From positions 62,001 to 126,000 of the forward strand of contig CAJTXM010000003.1 in the NCBI GenBank assembly GCA_910583545.1: a stretch of DNA of 64,000 bases, read 5' to 3'. Positions within the stretch are counted from its first letter, which is position 1, and every line of letters begins with the position of its first letter. Origin of the DNA: an uncultured Christensenella sp. (GTDB lineage: Bacteria; Bacillota; Clostridia; Christensenellales; Borkfalkiaceae). Shown here in pieces: positions 15,607-25,300 of the stretch. Under the pieces are notes generated by a model that saw only the letters and a program-made list of their open reading frames with translations, was not told where the DNA came from and did no database searches. A program made the translations under genes and the position numbers.

Positions 15607-15622
15607 TTCAATTTCAGAAACG

Positions 15623-15652
15623 AAAACCCGTCGGACAACCGACGGGTTTTTT
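15623..15652 (+). terminator. Terminator after rplL
   Basis: AAAACCCGTCGG pairs with CCGACGGGTTTT around ACAA, followed by further T. Confidence 0.9.
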
Positions 15653-15760
15653 ACGCGTTTATTATTGTCGGCAATGATTAAAAATGCTTGACACGTGGCG
15701 CAATAAACAGTAAAATAATATGGTAATATTATAACTCACTGAAAAATCGGAGTGACGGTT

Positions 15761-16705
15761 ATGTCAAATAAAATAAAAAAAGCCTGTCTTGCGTTTGCGC
15801 TTACGGCGGTCGTCGGAGCGTCGTTCACAGCAACGGCTTGTTCAGAATCAAAGCATCCCGAAGTAACGATATCGATAAGCTTCAACGGCAGTAATTTCGA
15901 TATCGACTATACTCTTTCGAGGAATATGTATCCCCAGACGGTTCAGCACTTTATCGAGCTTGCCGACAGCGGATTTTATAACAATACGATAATTCACAAC
16001 TATACTTCTTCCGACTGGATAGGCGGAGCGTATAATTACGACGATAACGCAGAGACGGGCTATGCCGCATCTTACAGCAAAAAGATGGGTATTTACCTTG
16101 AAAGCAACTGCAAGGAAGAGGCATATCACGCGCTTGTCAAAGAGGGTTATACGAACGGTAAATTCACGCCTTCTGTGTACAGCAGAGAAGTTTACGATTC
16201 CAAAGGCAATCCCATCGTCAAGACGGAGGACGCGCTTACTACGCTTATCGGCGAATTTTCGGCTAACGGACACAGAATCGAGGACGACAAGGGGCTTAAA
16301 GCAGGCTTGGGCACGCTGAAAATGGTCTATTACGAAAAAGAACAGCAGACCGTGACCGTAAAGACGAGCTATAACGAAATTCTTCCGCGCGACTATGCGT
16401 ACAACTGTGCGACGAGCCTGTTCTCTATGCAGATGTCGTCAAGCACGGCTTATTCCGAAACAAAATACTGCGTGTTCGGTCAACTTAAAGATGAAAGCGC
16501 AAGGGAAGTTTTCGACGACCTCAAAGAGGCTGTTTCCGATTATTCCAAAACGCTTACGTCATCGTCTGCACTCACTACCTCGATTGAAACGATCGTCGAC
16601 AGAGCGGATCCGTACGCGGAAGAGGGCGGAAAGGATATCGAAAAGACTTTCGCAATTATTTCAATGCCCATCGTAATTACAAAAATTACGGTAACCAAAC
16701 GCTGA
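15761..16705 (+). CDS. Cyclophilin-like peptidyl-prolyl isomerase lipoprotein
   Basis: This protein of about 314 residues has a lipoprotein signal (lipobox SFTATAC). Residues about 40-90 show the cyclophilin start: YPQTVQHFIELADSGFYNNT followed by IIHN and a GGAYNY stretch, as in P-x-T-V-x-N-F-x-x-L and the HRVI/GG segment. Large insertions separate later strands, and the usual catalytic Arg (HRV) is replaced by HNY, so activity is uncertain. It would act outside the membrane. I start at ATG 15761, with GGAG 8 nt upstream, rather than GTG 15752. Single gene. Confidence 0.7.
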   Translation: MSNKIKKACLAFALTAVVGASFTATACSESKHPEVTISISFNGSNFDIDYTLSRNMYPQTVQHFIELADSGFYNNTIIHNYTSSDWIGGAYNYDDNAETGYAASYSKKMGIYLESNCKEEAYHALVKEGYTNGKFTPSVYSREVYDSKGNPIVKTEDALTTLIGEFSANGHRIEDDKGLKAGLGTLKMVYYEKEQQTVTVKTSYNEILPRDYAYNCATSLFSMQMSSSTAYSETKYCVFGQLKDESAREVFDDLKEAVSDYSKTLTSSSALTTSIETIVDRADPYAEEGGKDIEKTFAIISMPIVITKITVTKR

Positions 16706-16738
16706 TCACACCAAATGTTTCTATTTTTTACACCTTGG

Positions 16739-16770
16739 AACCGCCGTCCTTTCGGACGGCGGTTTATTTT
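16739..16770. terminator. Bidirectional terminator
   Basis: AACCGCCGTCC pairs with GGACGGCGGTT around a TTTC loop; it separates the convergent cyclophilin-like gene and the gene at 16777-17706. Confidence 0.85.
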
Positions 16771-16776
16771 ACTTTT

Positions 16777-17706
16777 TCAGTTTTCCACGGGAAAGATATT
16801 TGAAATTTTACCGTTTTCAATCTCCACGGCGAAGAATTTTACCTCGTACAGATTTTTACCCTTGGCATAAACAAGCCCTGCGGCGCGGATATCGCCGTGC
16901 AGAAGAAAAAACTTTTCGGGCGGAACGGTCACGCTTAAAAATTCGCCGAGATAGCTTTTCAGCGCGTCGGCTTTGCTTTTCAGCTCTTCGCAAAGATATT
17001 TTTCATAGTCGGCTTTTATAAGCACGCTTTCGAAAAAAGCGAAGTGCAGAATTTCATCCTCGGGCGGACGGAGTTCTTTTACCGCGGCAGAAACAAGATT
17101 AAGCTTTTCTCCGTCGAAGGAATATTCGCAGTCTGCCTGCGCGGAAGTGCAGGTTTCGAAGTCGGCGGTGACTTTCAACGTGTCCGAAAATTCGAAGGCG
17201 GAGGCTGAATTCATAAAAATTATTTTGCCGTTTCCGCCGATAACTATAAGGTTATTTTTATCGCTCAGAGCGTAGACTTCCCGTCCTGCAAGGGTGTATT
17301 GTTCCGCAGTAAGGTTTTTGAACGAGGCAGGCAGAGGTGTTAGCGAATACTCCGCGCCTTCCACGGACAGATATACTCCGCCCTGCGAAAACACTGTTAT
17401 AAGACAGTTTTCGAATCTGCGCTGGTGAATAACTTCGATTTTATTGTCTTTGGAAGAATATTCGCGTATATATATCAGCGCGTCGCCGTCTATTCGGTAA
17501 ACGTCGCAAAAGATAGGCGGATTTTTAAAAAATTTCTCGTCGAGAAAAAAATTCAGTCCGTTCAGATTTTCGTCGGGGATAAATTCCGCAAATACCCTGT
17601 CGTTCAGGTCAAGTTCGATATGCCTTTCGAAGCCGTCCACCGTACCGATATACATTCCGTTGAGTTTTAAAACCGCAGGCAGGTACGATAAAAAATAAAC
17701 AGTCAT
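16777..17706 (-). CDS. Hypothetical protein, unknown
   Basis: This 309-residue, apparently cytoplasmic protein has no signal peptide and no transmembrane segment. Composition is beta-rich in the first 200 residues (repeated short strands such as VYLSVEGAEYSL and NLIVIGGNGKIIFMN), with a helical section around 215-260 containing EKYLCEELKSKADALKSYLG. I do not recognise the family. AAAGG lies before the ATG. It is divergent from the RsfA-like gene and could be co-regulated with it. Confidence 0.5.
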   Translation of the reverse strand: MTVYFLSYLPAVLKLNGMYIGTVDGFERHIELDLNDRVFAEFIPDENLNGLNFFLDEKFFKNPPIFCDVYRIDGDALIYIREYSSKDNKIEVIHQRRFENCLITVFSQGGVYLSVEGAEYSLTPLPASFKNLTAEQYTLAGREVYALSDKNNLIVIGGNGKIIFMNSASAFEFSDTLKVTADFETCTSAQADCEYSFDGEKLNLVSAAVKELRPPEDEILHFAFFESVLIKADYEKYLCEELKSKADALKSYLGEFLSVTVPPEKFFLLHGDIRAAGLVYAKGKNLYEVKFFAVEIENGKISNIFPVEN

Positions 17707-17805
17707 AGATAACCTTTCAAATTAATTTATTATATTTAATGTTTATATACAATAAATTATGTCAATAAATCTCTTGACAAAAATTACTTTAACGGGGAGG
17801 TTTAT

Positions 17806-18405
17806 ATGAATAAAATCAACGGGTATACGGAAGAAGAGGCGAAAAGTCTGATAAACTACGTCTGCGAGGGGGTCAATTCCGGTAACACTCTTTCGGGAAT
17901 TTTTGCGTCTTACGCAAAAAAGACGGGCAGGGCAAAGGGCAGCGTAAGAAATTACTATTACGCGCTTCTGCGTTCAAGCGGCGACAAGAGGGTAAAGGAG
18001 CTGTTGAACGGTACTAATCTGAAGGCGGAAAAAATAGTTCAGTTTTCAGATAAGGAAACCGACGAAATTTTGAAGGCGATACTTATGCAGAAGAGCAAGG
18101 GTATTTCCGTGCGCCGAGCGGTTATGAACCTTTCGGGCGGGGACAGCAAACTGATGTTAAGGTATCAGAACAAGTACAGAAACGTGCTTGCAAAACAGCC
18201 CGAAAAAATAGAAAAGCTGATGAAAGAGTGCGGTCTTAACTCTTCCGACGAGGCAAGAAAAAAGCTCGAAGAGGAAATAAACGACCTCTACGACCGCCTT
18301 GCAGGCGGACTCAAAGACGAAAACAAGCGTTTAACGCAGGTTATAAAGCATTTAAGCGACGAAAACTCGCTTCTCAAATTGCAGTTAAAGCACTTGCAGA
18401 ATTGA
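17806..18405 (+). CDS. Putative Myb/RsfA-like DNA-binding regulator
   Basis: This 199-residue protein has an N-terminal helical region (1-65) resembling a Myb/SANT-type fold, with conserved aromatic and basic residues (GYTEEEAKSLINYV, then GRAKGSVRNYYYALLR). A second helical segment follows (75-120), then a C-terminal coiled coil (150-199, DENKRLTQVIKHLSDENSLL). This layout resembles RsfA/YlbO-type proteins of spore formers, where they modulate sigma-F regulons. Sporulation use here is inferred. GGGGAGG lies 7 nt before the ATG. Confidence 0.6.
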   Translation: MNKINGYTEEEAKSLINYVCEGVNSGNTLSGIFASYAKKTGRAKGSVRNYYYALLRSSGDKRVKELLNGTNLKAEKIVQFSDKETDEILKAILMQKSKGISVRRAVMNLSGGDSKLMLRYQNKYRNVLAKQPEKIEKLMKECGLNSSDEARKKLEEEINDLYDRLAGGLKDENKRLTQVIKHLSDENSLLKLQLKHLQN

Positions 18406-18410
18406 AAGGT

Positions 18411-18450
18411 GCGCGCCGCGCGGGAAATTCCCGCGCGGCGTGCATTTATT
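18411..18450 (+). terminator. GC-rich terminator
   Basis: GCgCGCCGCGCGGGAA pairs with TTCCCGCGCGGCGTGC, then ATTTATTTTATTTT. Confidence 0.85.
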
Positions 18451-18516
18451 TTATTTTCGGTATTGCAAAATCTGACATATTATGTTAATATATAAAAAAA
18501 TGAAAAGGGAGGAAAT

Positions 18517-20700
18517 ATGGACAACTTACTTCTGATTATCGTCGGTGCGGCGGTGATCATAGCCGTGGCGTATGCGGTTTTCAACTATCTCTGCGTGCGC
18601 AAGATGGAAGAAGGTACCGAGCGTATGGGCGAAATCGCAGGCGCGGTGCGCATCGGCGCAAACGCGTTTATCCGCTACGAGTATAAGCTGGTTTCGATAA
18701 TAGGCTCGGTAATTGCCGTGTTGGTGTTTATCGTGATAAGCTGGCAGGCGGCGATTGCGTTCGTCATCGGCGCGGTGATGAGTGCGGCGGCAGGCTTTTT
18801 GGGGATGAAAATAGCGACATATGCGAACGTGCGCGTCACCAACAAGGCGAGGGAGACGGGCGACCTCGGCAAAACTCTGAAAGTGGCATTCAGGGGCGGT
18901 TCGGTTATGGGGCTATGCGTTGCGGGCTTCGCGCTTTTGGGCGTGATAATCGTCTACTGCATTTTCGGGCTTGCCGCGGGTCAGATAAAGGATATTGCGG
19001 AGGGCACCGTCGGCAAAAACTTTATTACGACATTGCCTGCGTCTTTCACAATGACCCTTTCGGGCTATGCGCTGGGCTGTTCGATAATAGCAATGTTCAA
19101 CCGCGTCGGGGGCGGAATTTACACCAAAGCCGCCGATATGGGCGCAGACCTCGTCGGAAAGACCGAGGCGCACATTCCCGAAGACGACCCGAGAAACCCT
19201 GCAACCATTGCCGACAACGTCGGCGATAACGTCGGCGACGTCGCAGGCTTGGGAAGCGACCTTCTTGAAAGCTACGTCGGCGCGATTCTTTCTGCGATAA
19301 TACTCGCGTGCGAGCTGTTTATGCACAACGCGTTTTTCGATACGGTATTCTTAAACAGAATGCTTTTATTCCCCGTGGTATTCGCAGGCTGCGGACTTAT
19401 CGCCTGCGTGATAGGAATTTCCTATATCTTATTGAAGCCGAGACTTTCGGAAAACGTACATATGGAACTGAATATCGCCACCTGGATATCCGCAGGAGTT
19501 ACTGTCGCCGCAGGCGTTGTTCTGAGCTATTTTATGTTCAGGGACATAGACAGTGCGGTGTTTAAAGCCGAAAACGTCGGCTTTAAGGTCGGCGCGTTCA
19601 GCCCGTGGCTTGCATCCGTGTGCGGTATCGGCGCAGGTATAATAATAGGAATTATTTCCGAGTACTACACGAGCTACGACTACAAGCCCACAAAAAAGAT
19701 TGCAGGCGCGTCGAAAGAGGGACCTGCGCTAACCGTAACGCAGGGGCTTGCAACGGGAATGATAAGCTGTATGCTTCCCGTCGTGGTGCTTGCGGTTGCT
19801 ATTTTCGGCTCATACTCAATTGCCGGAATGTACGGCATTGCGTGCGCGGCGTTCGGTATGCTGTCGTTCGTGGCGGCGACCGTTTCGGTTGATACGTACG
19901 GGCCTATTTCGGATAACGCAGGCGGAATCGCCGAAATGAGCGGACTCGATCCGTCGGTGAGAGAAATCACAGACAAATTGGACAGTGTCGGCAACACGAC
20001 CGCGGCGATAGGCAAGGGCTTTGCGATAGGTTCGGCTGCGTTTGCGGCGCTTTCGCTTATGACTTCGTATCTGTACGCGTTTACCGATCAGACTGTGACG
20101 GAGCTGATTTTGAATATCGTTCAGCCCCTGACGCTTTGCGGCGCGCTGTGCGGTGCGGCTATGCCGTTCCTGTTCTCGGGAATGCTCATAGAAGCGGTTG
20201 CGAAAGCGGCGAGAAAGATGGTAGAAGAGGTGCGCAGGCAGTTCAGGGAAATTGACGGGCTTATGGAAGGCGAAACGATGCCCGACTACAAGACCTGCAT
20301 AGAAATTTCTTCGCAGGGTGCATTGAAAGAAATGAGAGTTCCCTGCATAATGAGTATTCTCTTCCCGATAGTAACGGGCTTTATTTTCGGACCTATGTTC
20401 GTTGCAGGCGTGCTGATAGGCGCGACGGTAACGGCGATAATGCTTGCTATTTTCTGCGGAAACTCCGGCGGAGCCTGGGACAACGCCAAAAAGTATATCG
20501 AGGCAGGCGGAGTCGAGGGCGAGGGCAAGGGCTCTTCCGCGCACGACGCTTCCGTCGTCGGCGACACCGTGGGCGATCCGTTAAAGGACACCGTAGGGCC
20601 GTCTTTAGATATACTCATCAAGATAATGTCTACCGTATCTTTGGTTGCGGTAGTTGTGTTCAGCAAGTATAATCTGTTTGAGCTTGTAGGACTTATTTAA
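18517..20700 (+). CDS. hppA: Membrane-bound ion-pumping pyrophosphatase
   Basis: Hydrolyses pyrophosphate while pumping H+ or Na+ across the membrane. The 727-residue protein has about 16 membrane segments and the active-site signature DNVGDNVGDVAGLGSDLLES. The K+-dependence motif reads GNTTAAIGKGFAIGSA, with Ala where K+-independent enzymes have Lys, so the K+-dependent class is likely; whether Na+ or H+ is pumped is not decided. C-terminal catalytic motifs include DTVGDPLKDTVGPS. GGGAGG precedes the ATG. Single gene. Confidence 0.95.
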   Translation: MDNLLLIIVGAAVIIAVAYAVFNYLCVRKMEEGTERMGEIAGAVRIGANAFIRYEYKLVSIIGSVIAVLVFIVISWQAAIAFVIGAVMSAAAGFLGMKIATYANVRVTNKARETGDLGKTLKVAFRGGSVMGLCVAGFALLGVIIVYCIFGLAAGQIKDIAEGTVGKNFITTLPASFTMTLSGYALGCSIIAMFNRVGGGIYTKAADMGADLVGKTEAHIPEDDPRNPATIADNVGDNVGDVAGLGSDLLESYVGAILSAIILACELFMHNAFFDTVFLNRMLLFPVVFAGCGLIACVIGISYILLKPRLSENVHMELNIATWISAGVTVAAGVVLSYFMFRDIDSAVFKAENVGFKVGAFSPWLASVCGIGAGIIIGIISEYYTSYDYKPTKKIAGASKEGPALTVTQGLATGMISCMLPVVVLAVAIFGSYSIAGMYGIACAAFGMLSFVAATVSVDTYGPISDNAGGIAEMSGLDPSVREITDKLDSVGNTTAAIGKGFAIGSAAFAALSLMTSYLYAFTDQTVTELILNIVQPLTLCGALCGAAMPFLFSGMLIEAVAKAARKMVEEVRRQFREIDGLMEGETMPDYKTCIEISSQGALKEMRVPCIMSILFPIVTGFIFGPMFVAGVLIGATVTAIMLAIFCGNSGGAWDNAKKYIEAGGVEGEGKGSSAHDASVVGDTVGDPLKDTVGPSLDILIKIMSTVSLVAVVVFSKYNLFELVGLI

Positions 20701-20719
20701 ACTTATCCGTAAAATATTC

Positions 20720-20753
20720 ACCGCAGGGCGCAATTTCACGCTCTGCGGTTTTG
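20720..20753 (+). terminator. Terminator after hppA
   Basis: CCGCAGGGCG pairs with CGCTCTGCGG (one G-U), followed by TTTTGTT. Confidence 0.8.
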
Positions 20754-20836
20754 TTCTGAAAGGGAAACGGCGCGTCATAGACGCGCCGAACAAAGGAGGA
20801 TATCATACGAGAAACACAAATCGTATGAGTGTGATT

Positions 20837-21976
20837 TTATTTGCCGTTCCAGAGAGTGCTTTCAATGCTTTTTAACGTGTAGTCGAGCGTGCCCAGACTG
20901 TAACTTATCGGAACGGAAAGTTTAAGCATAGTCGCTCTCGGAATATTGTTGTCGCTGTCCTTTACGGATGCGTACCATACCGTCTGGCTCGTGCCGTGAA
21001 GATCTCCGCCTGCAAACGATATATTCGCCGCAGAAGCTTCAACAAGATCTTCTTCGCCGCCTGCGAACAGTTCTTTTTCTTTGAGTATAGCGGTGAAAGC
21101 CGACTTTTCTTCGGCGGTCAGTCCGCTGTCCGAACCGGTAACCGCGTATTCGTCTATTCCGCCTGCCATAGGCGAGAAGAGCGCAATCGGCTGTGAAAAA
21201 TTGCTTGAAAGCTTCATACTTCTCACCGCGATATACAGCGACGAATTGTCGAAGATCGTCTTGTTTACTTTATTGAGTCCGCCGTACTCTTTTTCTTCCG
21301 TCGTGCCGTCGGCGGTTTTGAAACTCTTTACTTTTGTGCAGTCATAGCTGTAAAAATTTTCGTAAGTTTCGTCGACTTCTATTATCGCCTGTTCCAGATT
21401 AACGGGCTGATAACTTTTCGGCGAATGGCTTTTTACAATCTGTTTGCTGTAAACGGGTTTTAAAAGATTGCCCGCAGCACGGAAGTACGCTTCCGTCACT
21501 ACGCTGTCGTTGAACCAATCGCTCGACTGCAAGCTTCCCGTTTTCATTGTGAACTGCACGGAAATTTTCAGCTCGGTTTTGTAATAGTAAACGATTTCCT
21601 CGCCTGCGTCTTCGGGGGCGTAGCCCTCGGGAATACCGCTTTTATTCCAATCGTAACGCGTTCCGTAAAATTCGGTCGTGAACGAGCCGTTCCGATAGTC
21701 GAGCGAAATGTTCGCGTTGTTCGCGTTTTCCTTGTGGTACGTCACGTCGTACTTTATTTTTTCGGGCGAAAACTTGTCGTTGCCCTTGATGAACGAAGGC
21801 TGTATTCCGTTATAGCTTGTACCCGTGAACCAGTTCGAACGCGTAAGCGCGTTTACCGTTGTTTCGCCTCCGCAGCTCGAACAGCCTGCACAGCCCATAC
21901 AGCCTCCGCACCCTGCAAAGGTGACGGCTACGCCCGCCGCAAAACCTGCGGTTATTATTTTTAATCTTTTTTTCAT
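20837..21976 (-). CDS. Cys-cluster lipoprotein, unknown
   Basis: This 379-residue lipoprotein has a signal ending VTFAGC. The six Cys of the mature N-terminus come in a strict C-x2 rhythm: C, GGCMGCAGCSSCGG. The rest is a beta-rich domain with a few Tyr/Asn-rich segments and an AVTGSDSGLTAEEKSAF helix; no enzymatic motif. The Cys cluster could bind a metal or FeS cluster or be extra acylation-neutral linker, which sequence cannot decide. A minus-strand promoter TTTACA (22060-22055), 17 bp, TATAAT (22037-22032) precedes it. Confidence 0.6.
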   Translation of the reverse strand: MKKRLKIITAGFAAGVAVTFAGCGGCMGCAGCSSCGGETTVNALTRSNWFTGTSYNGIQPSFIKGNDKFSPEKIKYDVTYHKENANNANISLDYRNGSFTTEFYGTRYDWNKSGIPEGYAPEDAGEEIVYYYKTELKISVQFTMKTGSLQSSDWFNDSVVTEAYFRAAGNLLKPVYSKQIVKSHSPKSYQPVNLEQAIIEVDETYENFYSYDCTKVKSFKTADGTTEEKEYGGLNKVNKTIFDNSSLYIAVRSMKLSSNFSQPIALFSPMAGGIDEYAVTGSDSGLTAEEKSAFTAILKEKELFAGGEEDLVEASAANISFAGGDLHGTSQTVWYASVKDSDNNIPRATMLKLSVPISYSLGTLDYTLKSIESTLWNGK

Positions 21977-22031
21977 AGACAGATATCCTTAAAAAAGCAC
22001 GGTCTGATAATTTTTATCTAACCGTTAAATC

Positions 22032-22060
22032 ATTATACCATATAAATTTAAAATTGTAAA
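22032..22060 (-). promoter_or_regulatory. Promoter of the Cys-cluster lipoprotein
   Basis: Minus-strand TTTACA, 17-bp spacer and TATAAT, about 56 bp before the ATG. Confidence 0.65.
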
Positions 22061-22118
22061 AACTTTTATGCCCTAAATTCTTTAAAATTACGCCTTTAAT
22101 GTGTTATAATATAATAAA

Positions 22119-22352
22119 TTCACGAAAATTTACGGCTATTCTGCGCCAAAAATTTTCCGTGATTTGAAGGCTCTGCCTTCTTTTCGCAATCATAAGGGCA
22201 AACTTATTATATAATTGCGAAAATTCAACCGCTGCGCGAGCGATAGCGACGCTTTGCGCACCTTATTATAAAATGTTTCAGATAATAAGGCGCAAAGGTG
22301 GCGAAGCCACAAATCGGGGCGTGCTGACGCAGGGAAACCCTGCTTGCACCGT
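22119..22352 (+). repeat. Structured intergenic element, copy 2 (addB leader)
   Basis: The element begins 9 nt after a TATAAT (22105-22110) and thus lies at the 5' end of the probable addB transcript. Hairpins: H1 TTCACGAAAATTT/AAATTTTCCGTGA (22119-22162), H2 GAAGGC/GCCTTC (22166-22180), H3 TTTTCGCAAT/ATTGCGAAAA (22181-22223), further hairpins CCTTATTAT/ATAATAAGG and GTGGC/GCCAC, and H4 GTGCTGACGCAGGG-aaa-CCCTGCTTGCAC (22321-22349). The end (22316-22352) matches 11516-11552 at all but two positions, both in H4; one turns a G-T pair into G-C. It fills most of the 409-nt gap 21977-22385. Confidence 0.7.
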
Positions 22353-22385
22353 AAATTATAAAATGAGATTCAGATAGGTAATCAA

Positions 22386-25300
22386 ATGATAAAAGCCGTA
22401 ATAGTGCCCGTGCTTTCGGCAGGGCTTGAAAAACTGAAAAATATTCTCATTGAAAGGGAGAGTGCGAAAAATAAAAGCAGGGGTGTAATTATCTTCTGCG
22501 AGGACAGGCTTACGCTTGCCGCGGAAAAAACGGTATGCTCTGCGCTCGGCGGAACGTTCGACGTTTCTGTCAATACCTTCGCGCGTTTCCTTGCCGCGGA
22601 AAAGGGCAAAAAGGACAATATCCTTTCGGCTCAGGGTTCGGCAATGGCGATAAGAAGAATAATAGAAAACAATAAAGACAAATTAAAACTTTTCGGAAAG
22701 TTTTCCGCGTCGTCCGCCGCAAGCGCGGTTTACGACACGATAGCTTTGCTATACGCCTCGAAAATTTCCGCAAAAGATCTTAAAAACGCGGCTGCCGACG
22801 GACTTCTGGAAAGCAAGCTTTCGGACGTGTCGCTGATATATTCCCTATACGAAGAGTATCTGAAAGAGAGCGGAAAAACTGACAGAAACGCGTATCTGAG
22901 AGAACTTGAAACCGTAGTTCCCGAAAGTGAGAAAATACGGCACAGCGACGTGATATTTTTAGGGTATCAGTCTTTTTCGCACTCTTTGACGGAATGTCTG
23001 AAAGCAGTGTTCGCATCGGCTGTCGGCGTAACGGGCATATTTATCGGCGGAAAGGAAGAGATATACGTCAACGAAGCCGTTTCGGCGTTCGAGGGTATAG
23101 CCGCTGCATACGGCGGAGCGCAGGTCGAGTTTGCAAAAGGCGGACTCTGCCCCGACGCGGAAATTCTGCGCGCTGCGCTTTTCGATCCCGTAAGCTTCAA
23201 CAGCTCCGAAAAAAAACGCACGGAAAACGTGCATATTTACGAAGCCGCGGACGAGGACGAGGAGGCGGAATTTATTGCCGTCAATATCAAACGGCAGGTT
23301 TTGAGCGAGGGCGGAAGATACGGCGATATCGCCGTTATGCTCCCCGACGTCGCCTCCGCGGAAAGACGGATAAGCAGAATATTTTCACAGTATAAAATTC
23401 CTTTCTATATCGACAGACGCCGACCTCTGTCAAGTCATCCGCTGTGTTCGTTTATATGTTCTTATCTCTCCTGCGTTATCGGAAACTGCGCGCCTGAGGA
23501 CGTAGACGCGGTCGTAGCTTCGCCTCTGTTCTTTGCGGACAGAGAAGCGGAAAGGGGAACGGCGAGGGGTGAAAGAGACAAGCCCGACAGGAACGACAGG
23601 GACGCTTTCCGCAATTATTCTCTGCGCCTTGCCGATTTCAGGGGCGCAGTGATTTACCGTGAGCCCGACAGGGAAATTTTAAACAAAATGCGCTTCGACT
23701 ATAACGGAGTGCAGAGGGTGAGAAACGCGTTTTTGAAAGGCTTTGAAATATTGAAGTCGGGCGTAGCCGAAGGCGGTTACACAAAGGCTGTAATCGCGCT
23801 TTTGCAAAGCTTCGAAGCCGAAAAGAAACTTGCTCTTTTAAGCAGTGAATTCCGCGATTCGGCGCCGTCGTCAAGCGCGTTTTCGGCGCAGGTTTATTCA
23901 AAGACGGTAGCCGTTCTGGAAGAGGCGGAAAACGTACTCGACGGCGCATATGTTACGTTGAACGAGTATCTGAAAATATTAAAGAGCGGTTTTTCGGCGG
24001 CAGAGGTTTCGCTGATACCGCCCAAGAGCAACGCCGTTTACGTCGGCGATATCGCCTCTTCCGCGAACGTGGGCACGGACACGGTGTTTGCCGCATCTCT
24101 TACCGACGGCGTGCCGAAGACAAGTTCGGACACGTCGCTTCTGACCGACAGGGAGATAAATATTCTCTCGGGCGTAAAGATTGATATTTCGCCGAAGATA
24201 AGTCAGGTAAATATGCGCAGGCGCGAGATGACCGCGCTGAATATCTGTTCGTTCAAAAAGAAGCTGTTTTTGATTTACCCCGTCCGTCAGGGCGGAGAAG
24301 AGAGCGGAGCAAGCGAGATAATTTCCTACGCATCCGCAGTGTTCAGAACCGCAGGAGGAAACGCGCTTAAAGCGGTGAGCGTGAGGGACGAGAGACAGAA
24401 TCTCGCCGAGTATTATTGCAGTGAGAGAGTGCCTGCGCTCAAAGCGTATTTTGCGGACGGCAACACTGCCGTTGAAAAGGTTTTAATTGAAAACGGCGTT
24501 GAGATACCCGAAGCTTCGCTGAGCAGAAACGGGAAGATAAACTGCGGAGAAAAGCTGTTTATTTCCAGAACGGGAGGAGTTTCTCCTACCACGCTCGAAA
24601 CTTATTATACCTGCCCTTACCGCAATTTTTTACAGCAGGGCGTAAAGCTCTCCGAGCGCGAGGAGGGCGCTATCCGTCCCCTCGACACGGGCAACTTCAT
24701 ACACCGCGTTTTGCAGGATCTGGCAAGGAACATCGCCTCGTGCAAGGACGAGAGCGAGGCTGATTTCCGCGGACGCGAAAGGGCGGAACAGCTTTTGAAA
24801 ACGAAGGAATATTCCTCGCTTACGGGCACGAAGAGCGGACAGTATACTGCAGGCGAACTCATAAAAGAGGCAGGCAAAGTCACCGCCGGAATGTATCTGC
24901 AACTGTCTGAAAACAATTCGTCTTTCAAGGTGTCGACTACGGAAAGCTGGTATTCGCTTCCGCTCGGCGTTTCGGCGAACGGCGCCGCCGTCAGAGTAAA
25001 CGGAAAGGTGGACAGGGTGGATACGTTCGGGGATATGGTCAGGATAATCGACTACAAGACGGGCAACGTGGACAGTTCTCCCTCGAAGTATTATACGGGC
25101 GTAAAGCTTCAGCTTCCGCTGTATCTTTCGGCGGCGTCGGGGAACGGGCGCGCGGTCGGCGCGTATTATTTCCCTGCTTCTGTCGAATACAAATCCAAGC
25201 CCGACGGGGTGTTCCGTCTGCAGGGTTATATGGACGGAAGCGACGAAGTCGTTTCGGCTTCGGACAAGAACGTGAAGCCCAAGGAAAAGAGCGAGTATTT

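Noticed and set aside
20769..20830. GGCGCGTC/GACGCGCC and CATACGA/TCGTATG palindromes downstream of hppA, with an AAAGGAGG
   Set aside because: They lie between convergent genes; no ORF with a start fits the SD-like sequence and no T-run follows, so no feature is called.
22272..22288. The 15-mer AAATGTTTCAGATAA near 22275 also occurs in cassettes B and C
   Set aside because: It sits inside the loop and arm of a local hairpin and shares nothing with the cassettes on either side, so it is likely coincidence.
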